A stretch of DNA of 10,811 nt from NCBI GenBank assembly GCA_902783065.1, contig CACZPV010000025.1, forward strand, positions 1-10,811, written 5' to 3'. Numbering within the stretch: the first letter of the stretch is position 1; each line of letters begins with the position of its first letter. The stretch is from an uncultured Ruminococcus sp. (GTDB lineage: Bacteria; Bacillota; Clostridia; Oscillospirales; Acutalibacteraceae). Below the pieces are notes generated by a model. It had not been told where the DNA came from, made no database searches, and saw nothing but the letters and a program-made list of their open reading frames with translations. Made by a program: the position numbers and the translations under genes. Shown piece after piece: positions 1 to 5,730 of the stretch.

Positions 1-1
1 C

Positions 2-919
2 ACCGGCTTTTCCATGTATCATCTGGCCCCGGGGACAGTCCCCTTCCAGATCTACATAAAGCATGAGCTTCCGTCTATGGCATCGTTGATGAAGGAACGC
101 GGCTGGTGCGGGTTGCAGGGCTTCCATCCCTATACAGCCGGCAATTATAACCGTTCAAATGTATATCCGCTCCTGGGCTTTTCGGAGTTTATCCACAGGG
201 AGAACGTACCGCTGGAGATGGATGTCTGCCGGAAATATCCTTCCGATGAAGCGGACTTCCGGAATGTCATCCGTCTGTATGAGGAGACCCGGGAGGAGAG
301 TGACAGACCTTTCTTTCTGTATAATATGACGGTTCAGAACCATTCACCTTACGATGTGGATTACGACAATTTCACGCCGGAGATCTTCCCGGAAGGGCTT
401 AAAAAGGATTATAAGGACGTGAATGCCTATCTGACGCTGATCAGACGCTCGGACGATGCGCTCAAGATGCTTATCGGCTATTTTTCGGAAGTGGAAGAGC
501 CGACGGTCATTCTGTTTATGGGGGATCACCAGCCAAAGCTCTCGGACGGTTTTAACGCCGAAGTCATCGGGAAGAAGAGACTCACCCTGTCCCTGGAAGA
601 GACCATGCAGCTCTATCAGGTGCCCTACGTGATCTGGGCCAATTATGAACTGCCGGAGACCGACCTTAGCGGAATGGAAAAGACCAGCATGAACTACATG
701 CAGTTGAACCTCCTTCGCGCCATCGGCGCAGACCTTACCGCATACCAGCGCTTCCTCCAGGACCTCCAACAGAAGATCCCCATGATCAACGCCTTTGGAT
801 ATATGGACTCAAAAGGCCGCTTCTACGAAAAAGACGCCCCTGACTCCCCATACCACGAACTGCTGAACGAATACGCGATCCTGCAGTATAAAATTCTTTT
901 TGATGATAAAGGGGCCTGA
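2..919 (+). CDS. LTA synthase / phosphoglycerol transferase-like sulfatase-fold protein, C-terminal part
   Basis: The frame is open from base 2, and the residues before the first ATG (T-G-F-S-M) fit the family, so the gene begins left of the window and the ATG at 14 is internal. The visible part matches the extracellular catalytic domain of LtaS/MdoB-type enzymes of the alkaline phosphatase superfamily, which move glycerol-phosphate from phosphatidylglycerol to a cell-surface glycan. Supporting motifs are A-P-G-T-V-P-F-Q, G-F-H-P-Y, N-R-S-N-V-Y-P-L-L-G-F, F-F-L-Y-N-M-T-V-Q-N-H (about 314-343) and G-D-H-Q-P-K-L (521-541), whose Asp-His pair is a metal-ligand pair in the family. The membrane helices expected at the N terminus are out of view. 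The last codons (GGG GCC TGA) lie inside the palindromic repeat that follows, so the original C terminus may have been altered. Polymer specificity cannot be told from this fragment. Confidence 0.88.
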   Translation, partial: TGFSMYHLAPGTVPFQIYIKHELPSMASLMKERGWCGLQGFHPYTAGNYNRSNVYPLLGFSEFIHRENVPLEMDVCRKYPSDEADFRNVIRLYEETREESDRPFFLYNMTVQNHSPYDVDYDNFTPEIFPEGLKKDYKDVNAYLTLIRRSDDALKMLIGYFSEVEEPTVILFMGDHQPKLSDGFNAEVIGKKRLTLSLEETMQLYQVPYVIWANYELPETDLSGMEKTSMNYMQLNLLRAIGADLTAYQRFLQDLQQKIPMINAFGYMDSKGRFYEKDAPDSPYHELLNEYAILQYKILFDDKGA

Positions 920-1024
920 CCCCATGTATAAACTGTGAACATGTTCATATTTTGTTCATGGGGTCAGGCCCCATTAACAAATTGTAAACGCGTTCATACT
1001 TTGTCCATGGGGTCAGACCCCATG
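911..1024. repeat. Palindrome-bounded 49-bp tandem repeat (REP-like)
   Basis: Three palindromic sites occur at regular spacing: 911-926 (GGGGCCTGACCCCATG), 957-974 (CATGGGGTCAGGCCCCAT) and 1006-1024 (CATGGGGTCAGACCCCATG, a perfect 9+1+9 palindrome). The first two are exact 16-bp inverted repeats of one another. Between them lie two 49-bp units, 920-968 and 969-1017, which agree at about 39 of 49 positions. Each unit has a small central palindrome, GAACATGTTC in the first and AACGCGTT in the second; the two core bases differ (AT versus GC), yet self-complementarity is kept. GGGGTCAGACCCC-type palindromes are known as dispersed REP-like elements, often linked to REP-associated tyrosine (Y1) transposases; no such transposase is in the window. 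The block fills most of the gap between the sulfatase and yajC and may act as a transcription barrier, which is inference. Confidence 0.85.
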
Positions 1025-1037
1025 GGAGAGAAAACCC

Positions 1038-1066
1038 TTGCGCTATCTGCACATTTTGTGTATATT
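1038..1066 (+). promoter_or_regulatory. Candidate sigma-A promoter for yajC
   Basis: TTGCGC at 1038-1043 and TATATT at 1061-1066 are separated by 17 bp, about 50 nt before the yajC start and just after the palindromic repeats. TATTAT at 1063-1068 is an alternative -10 with a 19-bp spacer. The call rests on consensus match only. Confidence 0.45.
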
Positions 1067-1119
1067 ATAGTAACGATTCGTATTAAAAAGGTTTAAAGCC
1101 AAAACAGGAGGAGAGGAAA

Positions 1120-1416
1120 ATGACAGAGACTACAGCAAGTGTAGGCTTCAGTGTGATCTGGATCGTCCTTTTGGTGGCGCTCATGTACTTTATGATGATC
1201 CGTCCCCAGAGGAAAGAACAGAAGAGAATCACAGCCATGCTCAATGATATGGAGGTTGGTGACAGTATCGTGACTACCGGTGGTTTTTATGGCGTCATCA
1301 TAGATATGACCGATGAGGACGTGATTGTAGAATTCGGAAACAATAAGAACTGCCGGATTCCAATGAGAAAGCAGTCCATCGCCGAGGTAGAGAAGGCGGA
1401 TCAGGCATCAGCTTAA
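1120..1416 (+). CDS. yajC: Preprotein translocase subunit YajC
   Basis: This 98-residue protein has one N-terminal membrane helix (about residues 9-27) followed by the family signature Y-F-M-M-I-R-P-Q-R-K-E-Q-K, then a small basic/acidic cytoplasmic domain with V-G-D-S-I-V-T-T-G-G-F-Y-G-V-I. YajC is an accessory membrane protein of the SecDF-YajC complex, which assists SecYEG-dependent secretion; its length is normal. The start is well supported by AGGAGGAG at 1106-1113, 8 nt before the ATG when measured from AGGAGG. secD and secF are not adjacent here. It is followed closely by a very large hairpin and then serC. Base composition is between that of the G+C-rich left gene and the A+T-rich right-hand genes. 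Confidence 0.95.
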   Translation: MTETTASVGFSVIWIVLLVALMYFMMIRPQRKEQKRITAMLNDMEVGDSIVTTGGFYGVIIDMTDEDVIVEFGNNKNCRIPMRKQSIAEVEKADQASA

Positions 1417-1435
1417 AAAAACTGGGACAGCATCC

Positions 1436-1504
1436 GCGGGAAACGGGGACAGTCCCTCTTTCCCATTCCCCGAATGGGAAAGAGGGACTGTCCCCGTTTC
1501 CCGC
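1436..1504. repeat. Perfect 33-bp-stem hairpin between yajC and serC
   Basis: Bases 1436-1468 are exactly complementary to 1472-1504, leaving a loop of only three C residues. Each arm carries the smaller palindrome GGGACAGTCCC (1447-1457, and its complement at 1483-1493). No run of T follows, so it is not a typical intrinsic terminator, although such a stem could stall polymerase or protect RNA ends. The same 13-base core GGGGACAGTCCCC also occurs at 31-43 in the sulfatase coding sequence. It is probably a dispersed repeat of the REP type. Confidence 0.9.
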
Positions 1505-1549
1505 CCACGCAAGATAAAAAACATGTAGATATATAGGAGGTAACAGACA

Positions 1550-2635
1550 ATGAGCAGAGTTTACAATTTTTCCGCAGGTCCTGCCGTGCTTCCGGAGGAA
1601 GTGCTGAAGGAAGTGGCCGCCGAGATGCTGGATTACAACGGCACCGGTATGTCCGTCATGGAGATGAGCCACCGCAGCGCTGCTTTCCAGGAGATTATCG
1701 ATACTGCAGAGCAGGATCTCAGGGATCTTCTGAAAATCCCGGCAAACTATAAGGTTCTTTTCCTTCAGGGCGGCGCTTCAACACAGTTTGCTGCTATTCC
1801 GATGAACCTCGGCACAAAAAGCGGTAAAGCTGACTATGTTCTGACAGGTCAGTGGGCAACTAAAGCTCAGAAGGAAGCCGCAAGATATATAGAGGCAAAT
1901 GTGGTCGCTTCTTCCAAGGATAAAACCTTTTCCTATATTCCTAAACTCGACCCCGATACCTTTACAAAGGATGCAGATTATTTCTACATTTGTATGAACA
2001 ATACCATCTATGGTACAGTTTACCACGATCTTCCTGAAACAGGTGATGTTCCGCTCGTAGCTGATATTTCATCCTGTATTCTTTCACAGCCGATTGACGT
2101 ATCTAAGTTTGGCATTCTCTATGCCGGTGCACAGAAGAATATGGCTCCGGCTGGTCTGACAATTGTTATCGTTCGTGAAGATCTTATCGGTCACGCAATG
2201 GATATTACTCCTACTATGCTTAATTTCCAGACACATGCAGATAATGGTTCTATGTTCAATACTCCACCCTGCTATACCATTTACATTGCTAAACTCGTTC
2301 TTGAGTGGATTAAAAATGAAATCGGCGGTCTTGAAAAGATGAAGGAAATTAATGAGAAAAAAGCTGCAATTCTTTATAACTTCCTCGATAATTCCAAACT
2401 CTTTAAGGGTACTGTTGTTCCGGAAGACCGTTCTCTTATGAACGTTCCGTTCGTAACAGGCAATGATGAGCTTGATGCTAAATTTGTTAAGGAAGCTACT
2501 GAAAACGATTTCGTTAATATTAAGGGTCACCGTTCTGTAGGCGGCATGAGAGCTTCTATCTACAACGCTATGCCTGTCGAAGGCGTTGAGGCTCTTGTTA
2601 AATTCATGGGCGAATTTGAAGCAAGAAACGCATGA
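1550..2635 (+). CDS. serC: Phosphoserine aminotransferase SerC
   Basis: SerC is a cytosolic PLP enzyme that converts 3-phosphohydroxypyruvate plus glutamate to O-phosphoserine and 2-oxoglutarate. The 361 residues are the normal full length. Visible motifs are Y-N-F-S-A-G-P-A at the N terminus, F-L-Q-G-G-A-S-T-Q-F (71-80), A-D-I-S-S (171-175), G-A-Q-K-N with the presumed PLP lysine K196, and the C-terminal G-H-R-S-V-G-G-M-R-A-S-I-Y-N-A (327-340). AGGAGG at 1535-1540, 9 nt before the ATG, fixes the start. serA follows after 82 nt, giving consecutive pathway steps. Composition changes within the gene: hand counts give about 57-60% G+C at 1561-1680, 45-50% at 1681-1920 and about 37-38% afterwards. 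The reading frame is intact, so function is expected, but the gene may be a recombinant or an assembly join. Confidence 0.97.
   Translation: MSRVYNFSAGPAVLPEEVLKEVAAEMLDYNGTGMSVMEMSHRSAAFQEIIDTAEQDLRDLLKIPANYKVLFLQGGASTQFAAIPMNLGTKSGKADYVLTGQWATKAQKEAARYIEANVVASSKDKTFSYIPKLDPDTFTKDADYFYICMNNTIYGTVYHDLPETGDVPLVADISSCILSQPIDVSKFGILYAGAQKNMAPAGLTIVIVREDLIGHAMDITPTMLNFQTHADNGSMFNTPPCYTIYIAKLVLEWIKNEIGGLEKMKEINEKKAAILYNFLDNSKLFKGTVVPEDRSLMNVPFVTGNDELDAKFVKEATENDFVNIKGHRSVGGMRASIYNAMPVEGVEALVKFMGEFEARNA
1680..1900. other. Composition break inside serC
   Basis: To the left, genes favour CTG, GTG, GCC and GAG and the intergenic DNA is full of G/C palindromes. To the right, codons shift to CTT, GTT, GCT and AAA, and such palindromes are absent until 8630. 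The transition spans the strongly conserved F-L-Q-G-G-A-S motif (about 1760-1781), where unrelated serC genes would share most DNA identity. The exact breakpoint cannot be placed from one sequence. Confidence 0.5.
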
Positions 2636-2652
2636 CAAATTCTGCATTGTGC

Positions 2653-2675
2653 AGTCTGGGCTTGTTCCGGACTGT
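2653..2675 (+). other. Short stem-loop between serC and serA
   Basis: CAGTCTGG (2653-2660) can pair with CCGGACTG (2668-2675) with one G-U pair and a 7-nt loop. No T tract follows. It could be a processing or partial-termination site between the two serine genes, or chance. Confidence 0.35.
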
Positions 2676-2717
2676 TATCCACAGATAAACAGATAACTAA
2701 ATGTAAAGGTGATTAAA

Positions 2718-3881
2718 ATGTATAATATTCAGACACTTAATAAGATCTCTAAAGCTGGTCTTTCACGTCTTGGTGATAACTATACTGTTGCTGATGACGT
2801 ACAAAATCCCGAAGCAATTCTCGTAAGAAGTGCTGCAATGCACGATATGGAACTCCCCGAAAGCCTTCTGGCTATTGCCAGAGCAGGTGCAGGCGTTAAC
2901 AATATTCCGCTTGATAAATGCTCCGAAAAAGGCATCGTTGTTTTCAATACTCCGGGTGCTAATGCTAATGCAGTAAAGGAACTGGTTATCACCGCTATGC
3001 TTATCAGTTCCAGAAAAGTTGTTGACGGTATCGAATGGGCAAAAACCCTTAAAGGTAACGGCGATGCTGTAGGTAAAATGGTAGAAAAAGGAAAAAGCCA
3101 GTTTGTTGGTCCTGAACTCAAGGGTAAAACCCTTGGCGTTATCGGACTTGGCGCAATCGGTATACTTGTAGCCAATGCTGCAGTATCTCTCGGTATGGAA
3201 GTTGTCGGCTATGACCCCTTCCTGTCCGTTGATAATGCTCTGATGATTTCCCGCAAGGTGAAACATGTTGTATCTCTTGACGAGATATTCGCAGAAAGTG
3301 ATTATATTACTGTTCATGTTCCGCTTACTCCTGATACAAAAGGCGTAATTAATTCAGAAAATATTGCAAAGATGAAAGACGGTGTACGTATCATCAACTA
3401 TTCAAGAGCAGACCTCGTTAACAGTGCAGATATTCTTGCTGCTATCAAGGACGGTAAGGTTGCTGCTTACACCACTGACTTTGCAACTGACGACATCCTT
3501 GGTGAAGACGGAGTTATTGCAACTCCTCACTTGGGTGCTTCTACTCCTGAGTCAGAGGACAACTGTGCAGCTATGGCAGCTGACGAGATCAAGGACTTCC
3601 TTGAAAACGGAAATATCAAAAACTCCGTGACACTGCCTAATGTTTCTATGGCACGCACAGGTGCGGAAAGAGTTTGTGTCATACATAAAAATATTCCGAA
3701 CATTCTTTCTACTGTAACATCTGCACTTTCCGAAACAGGCAATAACATCGAAAGCATGGACAGCAAATCCAAGAAGGATTATGCATATACAATTCTTGAC
3801 GTTGCAAATGACGTTGATGAATCCGCTAAAGCAAAGATTGCTGCGATTGACGGTGTAATCCGTGTAAGAGTAATTAAATAA
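2718..3881 (+). CDS. serA: D-3-phosphoglycerate dehydrogenase, short ACT-domain type
   Basis: SerA oxidises 3-phosphoglycerate to 3-phosphohydroxypyruvate with NAD, the entry step to serine. I choose the ATG at 2718 (387 residues) because the GGTGAT of the ribosome binding site (AAAGGTGAT, 2705-2713) lies just before it; an in-frame GTG at 2709 sits inside that site. The substrate/catalytic domain begins with T-L-N-K-I-S and contains R-S-A-A-M-H and A-R-A-G-A-G-V-N-N-I. The nucleotide fold has G-L-G-A-I-G (143-148). Likely catalytic residues are R230 (Y-S-R-A-D) and H271 (T-P-H-L-G-A-S-T). The usual catalytic Glu position appears to be Asp (D259, in D-F-A-T-D-D). A C-terminal ACT domain (about 317-387) suggests serine or other amino-acid feedback. 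The protein lacks the extra regulatory domain of long SerA enzymes. It follows serC. Confidence 0.95.
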   Translation: MYNIQTLNKISKAGLSRLGDNYTVADDVQNPEAILVRSAAMHDMELPESLLAIARAGAGVNNIPLDKCSEKGIVVFNTPGANANAVKELVITAMLISSRKVVDGIEWAKTLKGNGDAVGKMVEKGKSQFVGPELKGKTLGVIGLGAIGILVANAAVSLGMEVVGYDPFLSVDNALMISRKVKHVVSLDEIFAESDYITVHVPLTPDTKGVINSENIAKMKDGVRIINYSRADLVNSADILAAIKDGKVAAYTTDFATDDILGEDGVIATPHLGASTPESEDNCAAMAADEIKDFLENGNIKNSVTLPNVSMARTGAERVCVIHKNIPNILSTVTSALSETGNNIESMDSKSKKDYAYTILDVANDVDESAKAKIAAIDGVIRVRVIK

Positions 3882-3907
3882 GCCATACTACAACTTATCA
3901 TATCACC

Positions 3908-3935
3908 GCACCCGAGGCATCAGCGTTTCGGGTGC
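3908..3935 (+). other. Stem-loop downstream of serA
   Basis: GCACCCGA (3908-3915) pairs perfectly with TCGGGTGC (3928-3935), with two possible G-U pairs extending inward. The sequence after it is A-rich rather than T-rich, so it is a weak candidate for a terminator on its own. It sits 26 nt after the serA stop and may protect the 3' end of the transcript. Confidence 0.5.
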
Positions 3936-3953
3936 AAACTATATTATTACGGG

Positions 3954-3983
3954 AAATAGACCGCAAAGTCTTTCTATTTTTTA
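3954..3983 (+). terminator. Possible intrinsic terminator after serA
   Basis: AAATAGA (3954-3960) pairs with TCTATTT (3973-3979) and an inner GAC/GTC can add pairs. The right arm runs into TTTTTTATT. The stem is A+T-rich and weak, but position and T tract fit an end for the serC-serA transcript before gltX. Confidence 0.45.
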
Positions 3984-4059
3984 TTAGATATCAGTATTAA
4001 TATCAGGCAAAGTCCCAATCAGGTTTGATCGGCAGACTGACTAAAGGAGGAAAAAAGAA

Positions 4060-5520
4060 ATGGCAGAGAAGAAAGTAAGAACGAGATTCGCACCAAGTCC
4101 GACAGGGTTTATGCATGTGGGCAACCTAAGGACTGCACTGTATGAATATCTGATTGCAAAATCATTGGGCGGTGATTTTGTACTGAGAATAGAGGATACA
4201 GATCAGGAAAGAAAAGTCGAGGGTGCTGTTGACATCATTTACAATACAATGAAAAAAGCCGGACTGAAACATGACGAAGGTCCGGATGTAGGCGGTGAAT
4301 ACGGACCTTATGTACAGAGTGAAAGAAAAGACATGTATATTCCGTATGCAGATCAGCTGCTGAAAAGCGGTCATGCATATCGCTGCTTCTGTACAAAAGA
4401 AAGGCTGGACGGTCTTCGGACAAACAGTGACGATCCCGGTGCAGGCTATGACAGACATTGCCGTAATCTCTCGGATGAAGAAATACAGGAACTTCTTGAC
4501 AAGGGTACACCTTTTGTTATTCGTCAGAAAATGCCGCTGGAAGGTACAACGACCTTTGAAGATGCTGTTTACGGCAGCATTTCCGTGGAAAATGAAGAAC
4601 TGCAGGATCAGATACTTATTAAAGCAGACGGTTTTCCGACTTATAATTTCGCCAATGTTATTGATGACCACACTATGAATATTACTCATGTTGTCAGAGG
4701 CAGCGAATACCTTTCTTCTACACCTAAATATAATCTTCTTTATGAAGCATTCGGCTGGGAAATTCCTACATACATCCATTTGCCGCTGATTATGGGAAAA
4801 AATGACGATGGATCTATTTCCAAGCTTTCCAAACGTCACGGTGCTACAAGTTTTGAAGACCTTGTAAAAGCCGGCTTCCTGCCTGAGGCTATTATAAACT
4901 ATATTGCACTTCTCGGATGGGCACCAAAAGATAACAGAGAAATGTTTACTCTTTCTGAACTAGTTGAAAATTTCTCAATAGATGGTATCAGCAAATCCCC
5001 GGCTGTATTTGACTATGATAAACTGGAATGGTTTAACGGCGAATATATCAAAGCTATGACCACCGAACAATTTGCAGCTGCGGCAGAGCCTTATTTCAGA
5101 CAGGCTTTAGGCGATAAAGAGCTTGACAGAGTAAAGCTTGCGTCTATTCTTCAGCAGAGAACAACAAAACTTACTCAGATCCCGGAAAAGATTGCTTTCT
5201 TTGCCGGGCAGCCTGATTATGATAAAGAGCTTTTCGTAAATAAAAAAAGCAAAACCAATCTGGAAAATGTACCGTCACTTCTTAAAGCTGGCATTGATGC
5301 ACTGGAATCACTGCCAACGTGGGATCACGACAGTATTCACGACTGCCTTATAGGTCTTGCACAGAAATTAGAAGTAAAAAATGGTACGGCTATGTGGCCG
5401 GTTCGTATTGCGGTTTCGGGAATGACTGTCACCCCTGGCGGTGCAGTGGAGATTCTTGATATCCTCGGCAGAGAAGAATCACTGAAAAGATTACACAATG
5501 GTCTGGATAAACTTTCGTGA
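4060..5520 (+). CDS. gltX: Glutamyl-tRNA synthetase GltX
   Basis: This class I aminoacyl-tRNA synthetase attaches glutamate to tRNA-Glu in the cytosol. Its 486 residues are typical of bacterial GluRS. The N terminus has the signature F-A-P-S-P-T-G-F-M-H-V-G-N, with the HIGH-type site at H19-N22, then R-I-E-D-T-D. A C-x-C...Y-x3-C arrangement (C109, C111, Y130, C134) resembles the zinc site of the family. K-L-S-K-R (255-259) is the KMSKS-type loop. The C-terminal part is the expected helical anticodon-binding region. AAGGAGG at 4044-4050, 9 nt upstream, fixes the start. No T-box leader motif is visible upstream. glnS follows after 210 nt, so this bacterium probably charges tRNA-Gln directly and this enzyme can be discriminating; that last point is inference. 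Confidence 0.97.
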   Translation: MAEKKVRTRFAPSPTGFMHVGNLRTALYEYLIAKSLGGDFVLRIEDTDQERKVEGAVDIIYNTMKKAGLKHDEGPDVGGEYGPYVQSERKDMYIPYADQLLKSGHAYRCFCTKERLDGLRTNSDDPGAGYDRHCRNLSDEEIQELLDKGTPFVIRQKMPLEGTTTFEDAVYGSISVENEELQDQILIKADGFPTYNFANVIDDHTMNITHVVRGSEYLSSTPKYNLLYEAFGWEIPTYIHLPLIMGKNDDGSISKLSKRHGATSFEDLVKAGFLPEAIINYIALLGWAPKDNREMFTLSELVENFSIDGISKSPAVFDYDKLEWFNGEYIKAMTTEQFAAAAEPYFRQALGDKELDRVKLASILQQRTTKLTQIPEKIAFFAGQPDYDKELFVNKKSKTNLENVPSLLKAGIDALESLPTWDHDSIHDCLIGLAQKLEVKNGTAMWPVRIAVSGMTVTPGGAVEILDILGREESLKRLHNGLDKLS

Positions 5521-5521
5521 C

Positions 5522-5699
5522 ATATTTAAAAAACGCTATAACTGGGTAGAGCGCAGCACGCCCGCAGCCCCGAAAGTCAAAAAGTAGTCGTTTTCAACAG
5601 TTAAGCGAAGGAAATGACGGATTATAGCGGTGAAAAATATTAAGTTACGTTATATCAAAAACGCATGGATAAAGAAATTTCAGACTTTTATAATCGGCT
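5522..5699 (+). repeat. Structured leader element upstream of glnS (copy 1 of a repeat)
   Basis: The region between gltX and glnS has a closing stem CGCTATAA (5534-5541) with TTATAGCG (5622-5629), and more distant A/T pairing (ATATTT with AAATAT) outside it. It encloses about 80 nt, of which the first part (roughly 5544-5575) is strikingly G+C-rich for this neighbourhood and can form GCG/CGC pairs. The 3' portion, 5618-5699, matches minus-strand bases 10811-10729 before the EAL gene in about 69 of 83 columns, the last 49 columns at 44 matches. Both copies point toward their gene. I do not recognise it as a known riboswitch, T-box, tRNA or insertion sequence. It may be a structured RNA or a small dispersed, promoter-bearing repeat. 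Confidence 0.7.
5666..5694 (+). promoter_or_regulatory. Promoter for glnS inside the repeat
   Basis: TGGATA (5666-5671) and a perfect TATAAT (5689-5694) are 17 bp apart, about 36 nt before the glnS ATG. The same layout with TGGATA and TACAAT is present in the second repeat copy before the EAL gene, which supports a real promoter. Transcription would start near 5701, so the structured part upstream would not be in this transcript. Confidence 0.6.
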
Positions 5700-5730
5700 G
5701 ATGAATCTTTATAAAAGGGAGAAATAAACT

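Noticed and set aside
2084..2647. Long open frame antisense to serC, and similar ones antisense to gltX and glnS
   Set aside because: These mirror the codon pattern of the real genes, lack ribosome binding sites and show no protein family motifs.
2676..2684. Perfect DnaA box TTATCCACA between serC and serA
   Set aside because: It is a single site with no cluster, no A+T-rich unwinding region and no dnaA/dnaN nearby, so it is not evidence for an origin.
3882..4059. Possible T-box leader for gltX
   Set aside because: The conserved T-box antiterminator sequence (AGGGTGGNACCGCG-like) is absent here and also before glnS and serC.
5542..5557. tRNA D-arm-like string CTGGGTAGAGCGCAGC
   Set aside because: No acceptor stem, anticodon arm or T-arm sequence accompanies it.
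5698..5724. CTGATGA ... GAAA resembling a hammerhead ribozyme core before glnS
   Set aside because: No good stem II or flanking stems can be drawn, and the GAAA belongs to the ribosome binding site region.
5665..5727. Small frame MDKEISDFYNRLMNLYKREK in the glnS leader, with a partial counterpart MDKGISGFYNRL (10725-10763) before the EAL gene
   Set aside because: There is no ribosome binding site before either ATG, the start overlaps the -35 box, lengths differ, and two of the five differences within the shared 12 codons change residues. Shared DNA repeat explains the likeness.
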